From positions 124,001 through 188,000 of the forward strand of contig JACDTU010000019.1 of assembly GCA_022376465.1 (NCBI GenBank): a stretch of DNA of 64,000 bases, in the 5' to 3' direction. A program made the position numbers and the translations under genes. Origin of the DNA: Cubamyces lactineus (taxonomy: Eukaryota > Basidiomycota > Agaricomycetes > Polyporales > Polyporaceae). This document shows, piece by piece, positions 1 through 12,665 of this stretch (its first letter is position 1; each line of letters starts with the position of its first letter). The notes under the pieces were generated by a model. That model had not been told where the DNA came from and did not search any database. It saw only the letters and a program-made list of their open reading frames with translations.

Positions 1-193
1 AACCATGCTGTATAAAGGACAATGTAGCATCTTGGGCGCAATGGCAACACTCCTCTCACGTTCATGTCAAGAGTGAACTAAATACGTTGGGCGTATAGCC
101 TGAGATAGGTACGTTGTCATACACCTGAAAACAGCCACGATCGCTTCGGGAACGTAGATACGGTAGAGCCTGAGCGACGGTCATGCATGTCAA

Positions 194-3100
194 CTATGTC
201 AACTCCGACTCTCGCGACCCACCAGGTTCGGCTGAGGCATTCAAGCTGTACGGTGGAGGTTGTAGAGGAGGGGACTGTGCATCCGGCGCACCGGTCGCCC
301 TCACCTCCCTTGCCTTTCTGGGGTTTAGGATCTCTTTGAGCCTCCGCAGGAAGGTAGTGATGGGAGCCCTATCTCGTTTCTCAAGGGCCGCGTCGTGCTC
401 GCCGAGACGGTTTTCGAGATCTTGGACACGTTGGGTCAGCATCGTTACGGCGTCTACTGGTGCCTTTAAAGCGCCTGTGAGTATGCAGTATACCTCATAC
501 GGAGGCTGCACTTACCGAGAGCTGGGTACGCATGACAGGTCTCAAGTGACGAGGGAGCTCGTGCTCATCTCCAAACATGGAGCAGCGTAAGTCATCGTAC
601 GCTTTGTGGAAGAGCCAAGGCTGAAAAACCCCGATGTATGCGTTGTGAGCTGATCATGATCACCGGCAGGGACCGTACGGAGGAGCATACCTTCGTGAAA
701 TATTTCTTGAACAGGCCATCCGCGTAGCGGTCGACTTGCATGCCGATATCCTTGGCCTCGAGACGCCATCCGCGGGAGAGCTCGCGTAGGCGGCTGTCGA
801 AAGCGACGAAGACTGCGATGCAGGAGGTGACGAGGGCCTCAATCTCACACACGTCTTGGGAGCTGAGGTGCTGTTGCTGGACGATCTTGCTGACCAAGTC
901 GCGGATGCGCTTCGCTAGGATGTGTAGCAGGGGCATCATATGCTACAGGTGCAAGCAGGGGTGATCGGTCGGTGACGGTTATGCATTCGGAGTGGCACGT
1001 ACCAGCTCGATGCGAGTGTCGCCGACTACGGCGACGATGGACGCTCTGTCCACGAGGTAGAATCCGAAGTGGTGGAGTTTCTCCGAGATCGTCTTCTCCT
1101 CGTATTCCCTGAACTCCTGCTGGAGGCGCATAAGCTGGTATGGTACACGGCTTTCATCGACGCTGGAGAACTCTTCGTTGTCCACGACGAGTAAGAGAGA
1201 TTTGAGTGATTGTAGGGCAAGCGTAGCGGATTCCCAATGGGGGTTTCGAGAATCGAGGTCGGCGTTCTGTATGGTGTCCTGCACGCTTTGCATCACATGA
1301 TCGATTTCGTCGTGGTACCTGGGACAAAGTGGTGCATGGGGATCAGAATGTTCATCGGCACATGGGGTTTCGTGGCCTTACCATGCGTTGTTGTTATGCC
1401 AGCCACTAGCCCAACTAAGGGGAACAACAATGAACTCAAGGACAAGCTCAGATAGTAATACCGGGACGTACAACGCGAACCACTGCGGTTTGGTCCATTT
1501 TGGGAGACACCGCTGCTCAGACTTGAGGAATGCATTGAGCTCTAGTGCAGAAATGTAGCCGCTGCCGTCGTCGTCAATGATATCGCCAATCGCGGCATAG
1601 TCTGGAGTCAACATTAGTATCTGCGAGAAGTCAGGAGGGCATGTTTGCGGGGTGTAACGTACACATAGCTCGCGAGAAATATTCGAGCGTCCATGCATCC
1701 TCAGACGTGATGCTTGCGCCAGGTTTCTCGGCGTGCAGCTGTCCATAGTAGTACTCATGGAGCCCTAGGGCCAGCGGAATGATGTCAGCCTGTTGTGTGC
1801 CAAGTGTGGGCGGAGAACCACGGCACCTTCTACGAAACAGCGACATTTGACTGTCGCCCGCCAACCCTGGTCGACCATCAACCCTTCACCGTTAGTGGCA
1901 TGCGACTAGATCCTTGACATGCGCCACCTACATTAGCTGTGGAAATCGATCAGTTACCATGCAAGGAGCTATTGAAGCTGAATTATACATACTTATCCAG
2001 AGCTGCTGTAGCTCCGCGTCCTCGATAATCTTGTGCGGTCCTTCGCTGATCTAGTTGGATCATTCCAGCAAGGTGATGTGGTGGGCCGCGGAGGAATACT
2101 CACTTCGACTACGCGCCTCTCGGACTGCACAATATGAGCTTCGACGCTCTGATATTTTATGTGAAAGCGAGGCCTGAGGTTGATCAGTGTTCGCGGCGCA
2201 TCGGAGTCAAGGTAACATCATAAATAGAACATACGCATGCCTGCTCAAGAGGTCATCAAACCCCACTTGCAGAACACTCCGCATGGTGTGGGTAACCTTC
2301 TCCTTCAAATGGACCGCGACCTGGTCGATGAGCAGCGGGTCCTGAGACGTGTATGAGCGTATTTATCATGGCAGCATCCGCTGACGCTCGGTTCAATAAT
2401 GACGCCTCATACCTGTAGGACCGCATTGGGACCGCCCTTTGCCTCAACGAAACGTTGGGCTTGAAGCGTTTCCGGATCAACGAAACGGATCCTGTTCAGA
2501 ATCTCAGTAGTGTTAGACAGTACAGTCGCCATCTGTATCTGCATCGTCGATTTGTACATGTCATCCATCTCTCGTCGGAGCTTCTCGAATTCCTCGCTGA
2601 AATGCTCCAGCGCTTTCTTGTGGGCGTAAGAGAAAAGGAACTTGACTGCACGATGCCGTTAAGGAGCTTCTGAACGACCCAAAGTAGGCAGCGCTTACCA
2701 GTCTTTTGCCAATGAATGTGGTAGGTGCTGCATAATGTGCTGTCAGTAGCCTCTATGCAGGATCGTTTATTCGTACGTACTCGACGAACTCTCCTGCAGT
2801 AGCGAGATGTTAGCCTGAGCGTGCATGATTGATCGCGACGGATAATTCACCAAATTTCTTGATTGTCTTCGCCATGTCCTTGCACAGGACGGTCATGGCC
2901 CCTTTCAAGGACTCCTCTTCAAATGAGTCCTTCACGTGGTTTAGGTACCGCAGATGAAAGACAGTCTTGACCTATAGATCACGGTTACATCTAATTGCGT
3001 ACAACGAGTAGAAGAGAGCGAGTATGCCTTACCATGGATGTGTGGACTACAGCGATGTGTGCATCGTTCTCATGCCTCTGGCACTCGAGATCGATGACGA

Positions 3101-3660
3101 CCTGTAAATCTTTGGATTCGCCCTCTGATCGACATGCTCTTGGGATCCCATGCCGCTTACCGAGAGAGCCTTCACTACCCCCTGTTATGGTTATGTGAGA
3201 CTGCTACACTGTGGTCATTCTATCCAAGCTACTGACACTGGCGATAGGATGAAGTTGTGCGAAATTGTCGAAGAATTTCAAGGCAGTCCTCGCACCCCTA
3301 ATCACCTCCTTCGCTATCTTATCGGCGTCATTCTTCAGGTGGACGTCTATAAAATGGCGCGTTCAGAAGGATGGCCAAATAATGAGCAACTGGGTATTAC
3401 ATGTCAAGTGATCCAGGAGACGTGTCACTTCTTCCAATTCCCTCTCCGCGAGCGATTCCAAGCGATCTACATGCGTATGGTGAATCAATGAGTTCATCAC
3501 TGAAGCTCTCTGGATTGTACTTACTTAAGCTGCTGCGGGCAGGTCCGAGTTCCTGACGGGCGACAACACCCTGCTCCCTAAGATCAGCTTGATATCGAGG
3601 TTGCGCTTCTAGAAGAGGCATCGTGGCGGTAGGTAAGTAGTACGAAATCCTTCGTAGCAT
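194..3660 (-). CDS. EF-hand/coiled-coil protein, paralogue 1 of 3
   Basis: I do not recognise a named function. Many short exons are visible. The proposed start is the ATG at 3660, followed by a short basic N-terminus. Next come a helical segment (DRLESLAERELEEVTRLL, about 3421-3470), an N-terminal helical region ending in AQLHP, a 21-base exon at 3161-3181 (GVVKALS), and an exon with VVIDLECQRHENDAHIAVVH. A canonical EF-hand loop, DDDGSGYISALE, lies at 1540-1575 with ligand residues at loop positions 1, 3, 5 and 12. It is followed by PQWFALY, then ASGWHNNNAWYH, then helical segments (about 1000-1300 and 600-940). The C-terminal coiled coil has heptad-like LTQRVQDLENRL and a basic tail ending at 194. 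The order of parts matches the copies at 4520-8066 and 12999-16545. A Ca2+-responsive scaffold is only a guess. The exact exon set and intactness were not checked throughout. Confidence 0.78.
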
Positions 3661-4519
3661 GTCTTCTCTGCGGTAGATGTGAGTGTACGATGTGGCCCCT
3701 CTTCGGCTTGACAGGCCTTATGTACGCACAGCTGGCACGAAGAGCCGCAACGCAGTCGTAGCCTTGAGGTGGACGAATCCACTGAGTTCTGGGTGCATAC
3801 AATGCGGCGTGAGGCACGACAGCTGGCGACAGTGCTGTAAGCTCACGGTGTCCCAACTGCAGGCCGCGGGAGGGTCTAACGGCAGTCCATCCAGAACGGC
3901 ATTGGTCGCACAGAATGGTCTTCGTGAATGCTTGAAGGATTGCTGGTACCGGCCCCGTGTTCCGGTCACACCGTCCCATTATTGAAGGGCAATGTTAAAG
4001 CATGGTGGCTCGGCGATAGGTTCTGACACCCAGGACGGCGTTCTATGGGACCATTGTGAGGTTGCATGGCGGGTCGTTACAGGGTCTGGGGACGTATGCG
4101 TGGGCCACATTGCCATGATACTGCAAAGGACGGTATATCACACTAGTCTGTGATATTCTGTTCGAGATTAGTGAACGCATGGTGGACTTGCCTGGCACCT
4201 AGTTGCAGGCGTTGAACGATGCGGCGTAGCACCAGGAGTGGGATGCAGCGATTCATTCGAAGCCTGCTGGCCGATGCGTGGTGGACGAGCGGAAGGATCA
4301 GCGTTGACAAATCACTCTAAGCTGGACGTGCCACTGACCATATGCAGAGAGTACCATGCAAGCTTGCGATCGGCCTAGACACGCTCCGCACCGATGTGTT
4401 TGTATGCTCGTCTCGCATACCAAACGAACAACAGATGAAACGACCTGATCATACGATGGGAGGACATAGCTATGTGCACTGTGGGTAGTTTGATACAGAT
4501 TCGTCTGGACAGCAAGGTC
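3661..4519. other. Intergenic region between EF-hand paralogues 1 and 2
   Basis: This 859-base spacer lies upstream of paralogue 1 and downstream of paralogue 2. Open frames here are short, overlap on both strands and match nothing I recognise. It should hold the promoter of paralogue 1, but I see no clear TATA or other motif. Confidence 0.5.
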
Positions 4520-7500
4520 TTACTTGTGCGTCATCGACGACAACGTAGCGGACAGCCTATCAAACAATAATGTGACCCGGATTCTCCGAAGTATTTTCTC
4601 AAAGCCTCGGCGTACTACAGCCCCTTTCCCACCGGGAGGAGGGGGCCCTTGGGGCGGGCGCCCCGTACGGTCGCCTGGGACCACTTGTAGGGCCCCGTCC
4701 TTCGAACGGCCCGTGACGGATGGCGAAGAAGGGCAGAACGTGGATCGGGCCCTCCTCTCAATCTGCTGCGGTTGTTCGGCATTGCTCAGGTGGTCTTCGA
4801 GTGTTTGCACTCGCTCTGAGAGGACCGTGAGCTCACGGTTCAAGCCGTCAACCTATCAATACATGTCAGCGTTCTGCAGCAGATGCAATTCCAGTCATCA
4901 TACGGACCGTGGTCTGTATGCGGCTTCCCGAGCTGAACGGCCTGAGGTGGCGTGGTAGTGTGAAATCGTTGCCGAAGATACATCCACGCAGATCGTCATA
5001 AACTCTCTCGTAAGTATGCGTCTAACTCCGGTATATCGTCAGCAGAATTCTTACATGAGTCCATGAACTGACCTGGCGATAGCATTTCCTGAACAGACCA
5101 TCGGCATACCGGTCAACCTGCATACCGATTTCTTTGCCTTCAAATCGCCAACTTCTCACTAGATCCCGCATGCGGTCTTCGAAAGCAACGAAGACCACGA
5201 TGCATGAAGTGGCCAACTCTTCAATAGCGATCAGGTGCCGGTCGTCGACCTGGTTGGAGGAGACGGCCTCAGCAACGATCATCTGAAGATGTACGATGAG
5301 GGCCTTCTGTAGAGCCATCATGTGCTATGGGCCCGTGTCAGATCAAAGTATACGTACCAGGGTCAGAGATGACTTACTAGTTCTACGCGAGTGTTTTGTA
5401 TCACAGCGTGCAGGCAGGACTTGTCTGAGATGTGGTTTCCGAAGTGTGAGAGGTTCGTTTGAATGAACTGCTCTTCATAGGAGCGATATTCTTCCTGAAG
5501 GCGACGCAGTTGGTGAGGCACTTTGACAGGCCTGGCAGGATCCTCCACATCGGCCACGAGTACAAGGGTTGTCAGGGATTCGACGATCCGCTGTACCAAG
5601 TCGACGGAATGGCGGGATCGCTCCGACGTCCTCACTGTACCCAGGGACGTCGCCATCTCTTGCAGCATGTGCTTGATATGGCGGTGATACCTGTTGACAA
5701 TGCACTGAGATGCCGGATACTGCGTATCTATATTGGCCCTCACCAAACATTGTTGTTATACCATCCGCCGGCCCAGCTAGAGCATAAAAGTATCAGACCA
5801 TCAAGTCGAGACGTTAATTGACAATGCGTACAACGCGAACCACTGAGGGTTTGTCCAGGATGGCATTGAGCGCTTCCCTGAGACGAACTCGTTCACTTCG
5901 GAGGCGGAGAGGTAGCCGCTTCCGTCGTCGTCTACGATGTCACCGATAGCAGAATGGTCTGTCTGCTGATTTAGCAATATCATTGATAGTAGAACGTCCA
6001 AATACCTACACATCGCCCGGGAGAAGAACGGCAAAGTCCAGGCATCATTGGAATGATCGTGGGAGCCGTGCTCGTGGAACTTCGTTTGATAGTGCTCGTG
6101 TATTCCTGGATACTATGCGCCTCGGCCCGAGTTCCAGTACATCAGAAGCGATGTGCTTACCCTCAATGAATATCCGGCTCTTGACACAAGACTTCCATCG
6201 CTGCGTTATGTGTGATCTATGCTGAGTGACTAACAAATCTGAAAACCTGTAGAACGCGTACATTGCCTGTATGTTCATATATTAGCGTCCAACCTATCAT
6301 TCGAAGGGATGTCACTTACGCTCCCAGATCGTCCTGATCTCTTCATCTTCGATCAATACATGCGGTCCTTCGTTGAGCTGGATCGGCCTCGCATATGAGT
6401 TTATCCAACCCAATTAATATGGCTAGCGAGTCACTCACGCGACTCAGAATGGCGGTCTGCGAAGCCGAAACTGAGGCGATGATGGCATCTTGGACGTTCT
6501 CTAGCTTCTTCATGTAGCGTGCACTGCATTGAATTCTCAGCCTAATCAACTGCACGAGGTGGGCCGTTACGCACGTGTGCTTCTCCAACACATCGTCAAA
6601 ATCTTGACGGAGCATCTCCTTCATTCCCAGCGTCGCCTTCTCCTGTAAGATAGATGCCACTGCGTCGACCAACTCGGGGTTCTAAACCTGGCGGTCAGCT
6701 CTACATACCCATGAACGTAAGGGCAAAGCGCACCTGGCGTACTTCATCTGCTCCACCATTCTGCTTGACAAATTCCTCAGCCTTCTGGACATCTGGGTCT
6801 TCAATTCTTAACGCATTCAAGATCTTCTCGGTATTGAGGACCACAGTCGAGAGCTGCATCTGGGTGAGCGTCTTCTTCATTTCATCCAGATCTTCCTTGT
6901 GCTGCTGGAATCGGTTGCCAAAATGCTCGAGTTTCCTCTTATGTACGTGTGCAAACAGGACTTTGTCTGAGCAGCGTGTTGTGAGTGGACAACGAAGAGA
7001 GCGAGCTCGCAAACACTCACAAGTCTTTTGCCAACATGTATGATATGTGCTACAAGTAGTGTCAGGATCGCAGCCGAGAATTCAGGAGTGATCGCTCACG
7101 TACTCGACAAATGCCCCTGCAAAATAGCCACAGTCAGCAAAGCAACACAGGGAAATCTCATGCGGCAAATTACCGAAGTCGCGAATGGTCTCGCCCATAT
7201 GCTTGAATATGACCTTCATACGCTCCTCTATGTCTTCTTCGAACTTGACCTGAATGCGAGCGAGGAATCGGACGTGGTATACGGTTTTCACCTGGATACC
7301 TCATGCGCGTCAGCCGTTGTAACCGCTGGCGGTGAGGAACCGACTATGACCAGACGTACCATAGTAGTATGTACAACTACAATGTGCGCGTTATTCTCGT
7401 GACGTTGAAGCTCCAGACTGACGACTTGCTGGAGCAGCCGATTTCGTTGAGACGTCCGATAAAAGTGGGCAATGGGTAACTTACAGATAGGGCCCCGACG

Positions 7501-8066
7501 ACAATCTGCATCGAAGTCAGCGTGTGAGATGAACCGAAAGAGCTGAATGGGACCCACTCCTGCAGCTGGGTGCAGCTGTGCTACTGCGCCGAGGTAGTCT
7601 ATAACGTGGCTGACACCTTCTACTAACTTTTTGGCCATCTCTTCGGCTTCCTGCCTTCCGTGGATCACTGCAAGGTCCGCATTAGCCTGTTGAAAAATTT
7701 ACGGCAGAGAAATTGGCAATACACGGCAGCTGGTCCAATATTCTTTCCACCTCCTCGACTTCATCTTCAGCCTGCGGTTCCAATCGCTCTGGAGAAGCGT
7801 CAAGCCGTGTGCAACATTGCTGGCGGTTGACCTACTGATTGACTCATCCAGTTGCGAGAGCGTATGTTCTTGATTTTCGTCCATCGCCTTCACCTGGAGT
7901 TCTTGCAGCGCTATGGTCGACGCAGAGGGCAACGGTGGAAGCGGAAGAGGCCTAGAGCAACCTGGTGGGGAACGCATCGCGCAAGTATGACTTGACAGCG
8001 CTGTCCGAGCATGAAGTCGACCTATATAGATGGTACCTGAGGCGAGTATTGCGTCGTAGCATCCAT
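4520..8066 (-). CDS. EF-hand/coiled-coil protein, paralogue 2 of 3
   Basis: Same architecture as the copies at 194-3660 and 12999-16545, and in tandem with the first. Visible parts in order: a helical exon with AEDEVEEVERILDQL (about 7735-7780), an exon ending in VAQLHP, the 21-base exon at 7485-7505 (IVVGALS), and an exon with VVSLELQRHENNAHIVVVH. Coiled-coil exons follow (KLEHFGNRFQQHKEDLDEM; DAVASILQEKATLGMKEML). The EF-hand loop DDDGSGYLSASE is at 5897-5932, followed by PQWFALY and then AGGWYNNNVWYH. The start at 8066 (MDATTQYSP) is chosen by position and weak similarity to the other copies. The splice from that first exon does not resolve cleanly by eye, so the N-terminus is uncertain. 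The C-terminus differs from its sisters: after a coiled coil (ELTVLSERVQTLEDHL) it has a proline/glycine-rich insert (PPQGPPPPGGKG, about 4620-4660). Function unknown. Confidence 0.75.
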
Positions 8067-8785
8067 AATTCACTCAAACTGTGCATACATTACTTGTGTC
8101 CCAAGACATCCTACTCAGGTGCGGCGTCCAATCAGCAACGCTATCAACGTCCCCGGCTGGCCTACCTGGCCGTTAGCGGGCTCTGACGTGAGGAACGGTC
8201 TTGCCACATTGCATAGGGCTGGGACGCCACCGTCCAAATTGCAATACGAGCGCGATGCTGGTCCGAGCCGACACGTAGGGGCCATCTTTCACATCGCAGC
8301 AACAGAGTCAGTGAACCGACCTCGGATCTGGTAGGTATGCTGCCGAGAGAGGTGTCCTTCGCCAATATCTGCAGGTCAAGAGCGGGGCCGACCTGCTGAC
8401 AGTCACCACGTACAAGCCAGTCTAATTTATCAGGGATAAAGAAGCAGTTGCCTTGTGATCAAAGGATGCACACGATGAGTCCACCACGATTGAACGAGTT
8501 GCGCAGGCCCTACTCACATCAGTCAAGCCTCGCATACGCGTCGGAACAGCTATTGCGAATGATTTGGGCGCTGGGGTACTGCGTTGCGTTGCAATGCGAC
8601 CGCACATACCCCACTACGCATAACCCACACCACATATCATGGGGGAGATAACATGATGTCGTCTGTCACGTCAGCGCACAAGTATTCAAACTGAGAGATG
8701 CATTGCCTTCGCGCTCTCAGCTATCGAGACAGAAAGGGATGAAATAACGATCCAGGTTCGTACATGCTCGCCAAGCGTGATCCAA
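8067..8785. other. Intergenic region
   Basis: Spacer between the 5' end of EF-hand paralogue 2 and the 3' end of the BIG1-like gene. It has no convincing gene. A CCAAT element on the + strand near 8127 (GTCCAATCAG) is the only recognisable motif, and its role is unknown. Confidence 0.45.
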
Positions 8786-9822
8786 TTACTGATTCTTCTT
8801 CTCCTCCGCGTTGAACCCTTTAGGAATCTCGTTTCCGAGGGGTGATTGGATACTCGCAAGCGCAGAGACGCCAACGAAGATGATAGGGAGGAGCACAAAG
8901 AACGCAACGAGAAGGGCGAGGATGAGGCCAGGCGTAAGAAGCTGGTAATGCTTCAGGATTCCGCCAGTGGCGTTGGTGTCTGTAGGCGCCGTGGCTGCTT
9001 CGAACGTCGAGGACCCCGCTGCAGATTGACGACCTTGCAGGAGGGATGCGGGCGAACCCGAGTAAATTACCAGGTAGCTGGAGAACGCAGCCTCGATCTT
9101 CGAAAGTTCGTTTGACAGCCACGACTCTGTGAACGGCGCGTCTCAACGGCCACACAACGCGTGCACACCTCAGGAGCAACTCACCGTGTTGAAGCATGCT
9201 ATCTTTCCTCGACGTGCCGACTTCCCCATCCTCAAGGGCAGGGAGAGAGATGGAAACAACGTGTTTGCCCTGACTGGCGTCAATGTCCAAGTCGCCGAGC
9301 TGCGGCGTATGAGCAACCGCCCGGGAGCCGCAACGTTTCGTGAGCGTGTCGGCGAGCTGGTGAAATGGCTTGGCGTGATGGCCGCTACTCTCGATATACG
9401 CAAACTTCAAGGTCGAAGGCGCAGTGGAGATGGATTTGGATACATGGCAGGAAGGCGGAAGTGTACGCAAGTCGGATGCGTGTAGCTGAGGGATTCCCTT
9501 GCTCAGTAAGAGGGAGAATGTGGAGAATAACGCACTCACTCCCGCATGATCGATGACTACCACCGCATCGTGCTCGCAAATGTCATCGTGGGTATAGAGG
9601 GCATTGGCAATAGCATGCGAGTCGAGCTTAGCTGCCTCGGAGACGGCAGGGGAGGAAAGGGCCTTCGAACTGGAGGAACTTAATTAGCTCGCTGCTTTGG
9701 CCCCGCTCAGCTTGACAGACGTACTGGCGAGAGGACCATGCCAACACAGGATGAGTATGAGAATACGCCGACGCGGCTGCCGGTAGAAGCGCGAAAAGGA
9801 GAGCGAGAGCGCGACCAGTCAT
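8786..9822 (-). CDS. BIG1: BIG1-like / VOA1-AC45 type ER membrane protein
   Basis: A type I membrane protein of the V-ATPase accessory (VOA1/AC45) and BIG1 group. In yeast these act in the ER, in V0 assembly and in beta-1,6-glucan formation. The start ATG at 9822 opens a signal peptide (MTGRALALLFALLPAAASA) followed by HPVLAWSS, the usual N-terminal BIG1 motif. A lumenal exon reads HAIANALYTHDDICEHDAVV and ends at a GTGAGT donor. The next exon holds the GIPQLHASDL region. The C-terminus, read from 8786 upwards, has a single membrane segment (LLTPGLILALLVAFFVLLPI) followed by a short tail with SPLGNEIPKGFNAEEKKNQ. This tail and helix are the most diagnostic part of the family. The gene is divergent from SPT4 with only 205 bases between start codons, so the promoter is probably shared. 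At least three exons are present; the exact first splice is unverified. Confidence 0.82.
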
Positions 9823-10027
9823 GGTGGTCGGGAGGGGACAGTGGTCCTCGCCGTCGTTGCCTTCACCGTCGACGTCAGGCGGAAGGAGGCGCCCGCCGCG
9901 GGCGTTGCCGAACAAGCCGTTGAGCACGCTGAGCGCCTTTCTCGACACTCTCCTCGACGGTGGCTGTCTGCCTTGCTCCCTACCACTCGATATATCCTAA
10001 CCTCGTACTCAGTCTTTCACTACCGCC

Positions 10028-10510
10028 ATGTCTCAAGGACAAGCTTCTATCCCTACCCAACCCCGCGCAAAGCAGCTCCGTGCTTGTCTGCTATGCTCGA
10101 TTATCCAGACTCCTGCGGACTTCCGTAAACATGGCTGCCCGAACTGCGAAGAGCTCATGCAGGTGCGTTCTAGAGCAAGTGGCCGTCCGATATCATGTCT
10201 AACTAACATGCATAAATGGTACAGATGAAGGGCTATCCGGACCGGATTCAAGCGTGCACAACTACTCATTTTGAGGGTGTCATTGCGGTCATCAACCCTG
10301 AGGAGAGCTGGGTGGCACGGTGGCAGCGAACATGTAAGCCCGCGCCTTTTTCCCGCATAGAGTACGTGTCCTGACAGGGCGGTAATAGCAAAATATGCAC
10401 GGGGAATGTATGCGGTTCGCGTGAAAGGCCGTGTACCAGAGGACGTCGAGGCCGAGCTTGAGAGCCGTAACATCAAGTACCGGCCTCGAGACGGGTCGGA
10501 GCAAGATTGA
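10028..10510 (+). CDS. SPT4: Transcription elongation factor SPT4
   Basis: Small zinc-finger subunit of the Spt4-Spt5 (DSIF) complex, which clamps elongating RNA polymerase in the nucleus. Three exons (10028-10162, 10225-10333, 10389-10510) give 121 aa, the normal SPT4 size. The zinc site is visible as two cysteine pairs, RACLLC in the first half and GCPNCEEL about 15 residues later. The Spt5-contacting strands follow (EGVIAVINPEESWVARWQR; YARGMYAVRVKGRVP). Introns are about 55-62 bases with GTGCGT and GTAAGC donors. The start fits: no upstream in-frame ATG is needed and the family begins just before the first Cys pair. It is divergent from the BIG1-like gene and converges on RAI1. Confidence 0.97.
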
Positions 10511-11012
10511 CCGCCTAATCTTTCCCCACCCATGGACTGTCTCTTTTTCCCGAGCCTTTGGCTGCTTGTACTCATATCTCCCCATAATGGCCTGTAACAA
10601 TAGGATGTGTCATGAAACCAAAAGGATTACTCACACAAGGATCTACGACCGTCGACTTGACTCGACCCTCAACCCCGAACGCAAGCTCCTCTCAAGTTCC
10701 GCCGCACGATGCATGACGGTTTGTCAGACCTTATGGCGCACAGGTCTTCGGTCTCCCAGACTGAAGACCTGTGTTCCATAATGTCGTGACGACCGCCGAT
10801 CACATTGAGAAGCGACTTGTATGTGCGTATCGCATCGCTGTTTTTATACGCTCGAGATGTGCCACCAATCCAACGCCATCCGTATACCGTGGGGCCATTA
10901 CGGACAAAGATCCTTACATGCTTGGCCCCAGTCGGGAGAAGAAAGGATGTTTACACCCAGCGTATAATGTACACAATCGTCCAATCTCATACATGCGACG
11001 TGTAGAGGGCTG
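10511..11012. other. Intergenic region between convergent SPT4 and RAI1
   Basis: 3' flanks of two convergent genes. Apart from an imperfect hairpin at 10741-10771, listed separately, I see no gene or motif. Confidence 0.5.
10741..10771. repeat. Hairpin-forming inverted repeat
   Basis: Arms of 14 bases around a CCC loop: AGGTCTTCGGTCT (10742-10754) against AGACTGAAGACCT (10758-10770), plus a flanking C-G pair. All positions pair except one G-T. It lies 231 bases past the SPT4 stop and 242 bases before the RAI1 stop, so it could sit in a 3' UTR or mark transcription ends. That role is inference. Confidence 0.6.
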
Positions 11013-12665
11013 TTAAATGTTCCACCCTTTGATAGAGGGTGGTTGTTGAGAAGGTGGGTCAACAATACTTGGGGCGGCCTGCGGTGGCACTTCCGCTTCA
11101 GCAGCGGGTGGTGTTCGACGATCTGCGCCCTTTCCCGCTACTTGTTCGTAGTACCATCTCGGCAGGAAACCCACTCTATCCTCGCCTCCTTCCACATCAC
11201 GCACACCTTCTTCTTCGAGTAGAGATACCGTCGCCCCTTCGCCGGGAGCAAGAACCACTCGCCACACATGCGCCGAAGTCTCATTGGCGCCATTGGAACC
11301 CTCGATCGGAGCGGAAAGAATGGCTTTGAGCTGAGAGAGGAAGTGTTGCCCCCAAGCAAAGCACTTTTGGGGGTCCCATGCGCCCGGCTTGCCACGGACG
11401 AGACGCGGGATTTGGACCGTCTTGAACGTTTGAGTCGTCGTAAGCCGCCCCGCTGGCGTGCGGAAACCCACCACAATCTCCTGTTGGCTCATCAGTGAGG
11501 CGAAGTGGTCTCTGGTATGGCACACACGGACCGGGACTCCCAGCAGGAATGACTGCATATAGAACTTGAGCAGCTTCCTGTTGCAATTTGTCAGCGGACG
11601 TTCGGCCATGGTATCTGACTGAACGCACTTCTCGAAGCGAGCTTCATCACCAGCATTCCGTATTGTCATCGACGTCTTGAGCTCCACAAACGTGTCTGTG
11701 CGACCGCTAAACCGCTCTGCCGTCTTTGAGTGAGAAACAGCGTAAAGGTGCATAGTCACAACCAACCTCGTACGCAGTCGACTTCTCCTCCAATGACCAG
11801 ACGGTTGTCCCCTAGCTTGGTCTTGATGACGCTGCACCATTGAACGTTGGTGTCGACATTGCCTCCCCACCCGACGGGATGACCTTCTAGGCGTTCTGGT
11901 ACCCCAGGTCTGGAGGATGTGCACCAAGATTCAAACGAATACCCATAGTAGGTTTGTACACGCTGCTTAGGCGGAAGGTCTTCTCTAGGCGCAGCTAGAA
12001 CCTTAGCCACACCTGTTTCGAGTGCAATGCAGACACATACTTCTCCTTCAGCCTCGCATCTGATAGATGTTCTTCCAGATACAATGTACCGTTGACGAAC
12101 ATAGCATTGAGTTCGCAGCGGTCGCGGTCTTCGTACGGTGCAGTCAAGATTCTCTCCCACAATGTCTATCAGCCAAATTCATGCGACGCCTCCTCCGACA
12201 GCCCGGAAGGGTTGCAACTCACTTCGTCATTATACCTCTCCATGTGACAACGGCGATGTCTCTCAGCCATTTCTCCCCGCTTCCTGGCCCAGCGCTCGCA
12301 TCTGCCTTTTGCATCACCCGTTCGACAGCACGTAAAAGACCGTCTAGTCTCGTCCTTTCCTCAGGCCGCTTGATCCACCGTTCGTACCCATAACGAAGGT
12401 CTGCCCCAGGCGGAGGGTCGATATAGTAGCGCAAAGCCGAGTCGGTGAACTCGAGCACGCGTTGCGGGGTATACGAGAAGGTGAGGAGTCCGGTGGGCTG
12501 CTGGAAGGGTACCGGTGCCACAGGTTGCGAAGACTTCACATATGGATAGCTGAGCGTGTGGTGAGGGAGCTGACGGGAGGCAGTATTCTGAGATTCTGGG
12601 TCGACTTCAGGCCTCTTTGCAGCTCGTGCCTCGTCTGGAGGTGATGATAACCGGCGTTTGCTCAT
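11013..12665 (-). CDS. RAI1: RAI1/DXO-family decapping nuclease
   Basis: RAI1-type enzyme: partner of the 5'-3' exonuclease Rat1 and pyrophosphohydrolase/decapping enzyme that removes incompletely capped RNA 5' ends in the nucleus. The start ATG at 12665 gives MSKRRLSSPPDEARAAKRPE, a short basic nuclear-type leader. Family blocks follow in order: GLLTFSY...VLEFTDSALRYY, IMTKILTAPYEDRD (across an intron at 12152-12222), QTYYGYSFESWC, and the metal-binding GGEVDC motif (E-V-D at 11778-11786). Next come FVELKTS (Glu-Leu-Lys at 11676-11684), then SFLLGVP and FRT strands. A low-complexity proline-rich tail ends at 11013. The GExDC and ExK residues of the active site are all present, so the enzyme looks intact. 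An intron after LKE (GTATGT donor, near 12045) is needed to keep the KEDLPPKQR reading. Confidence 0.93.
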
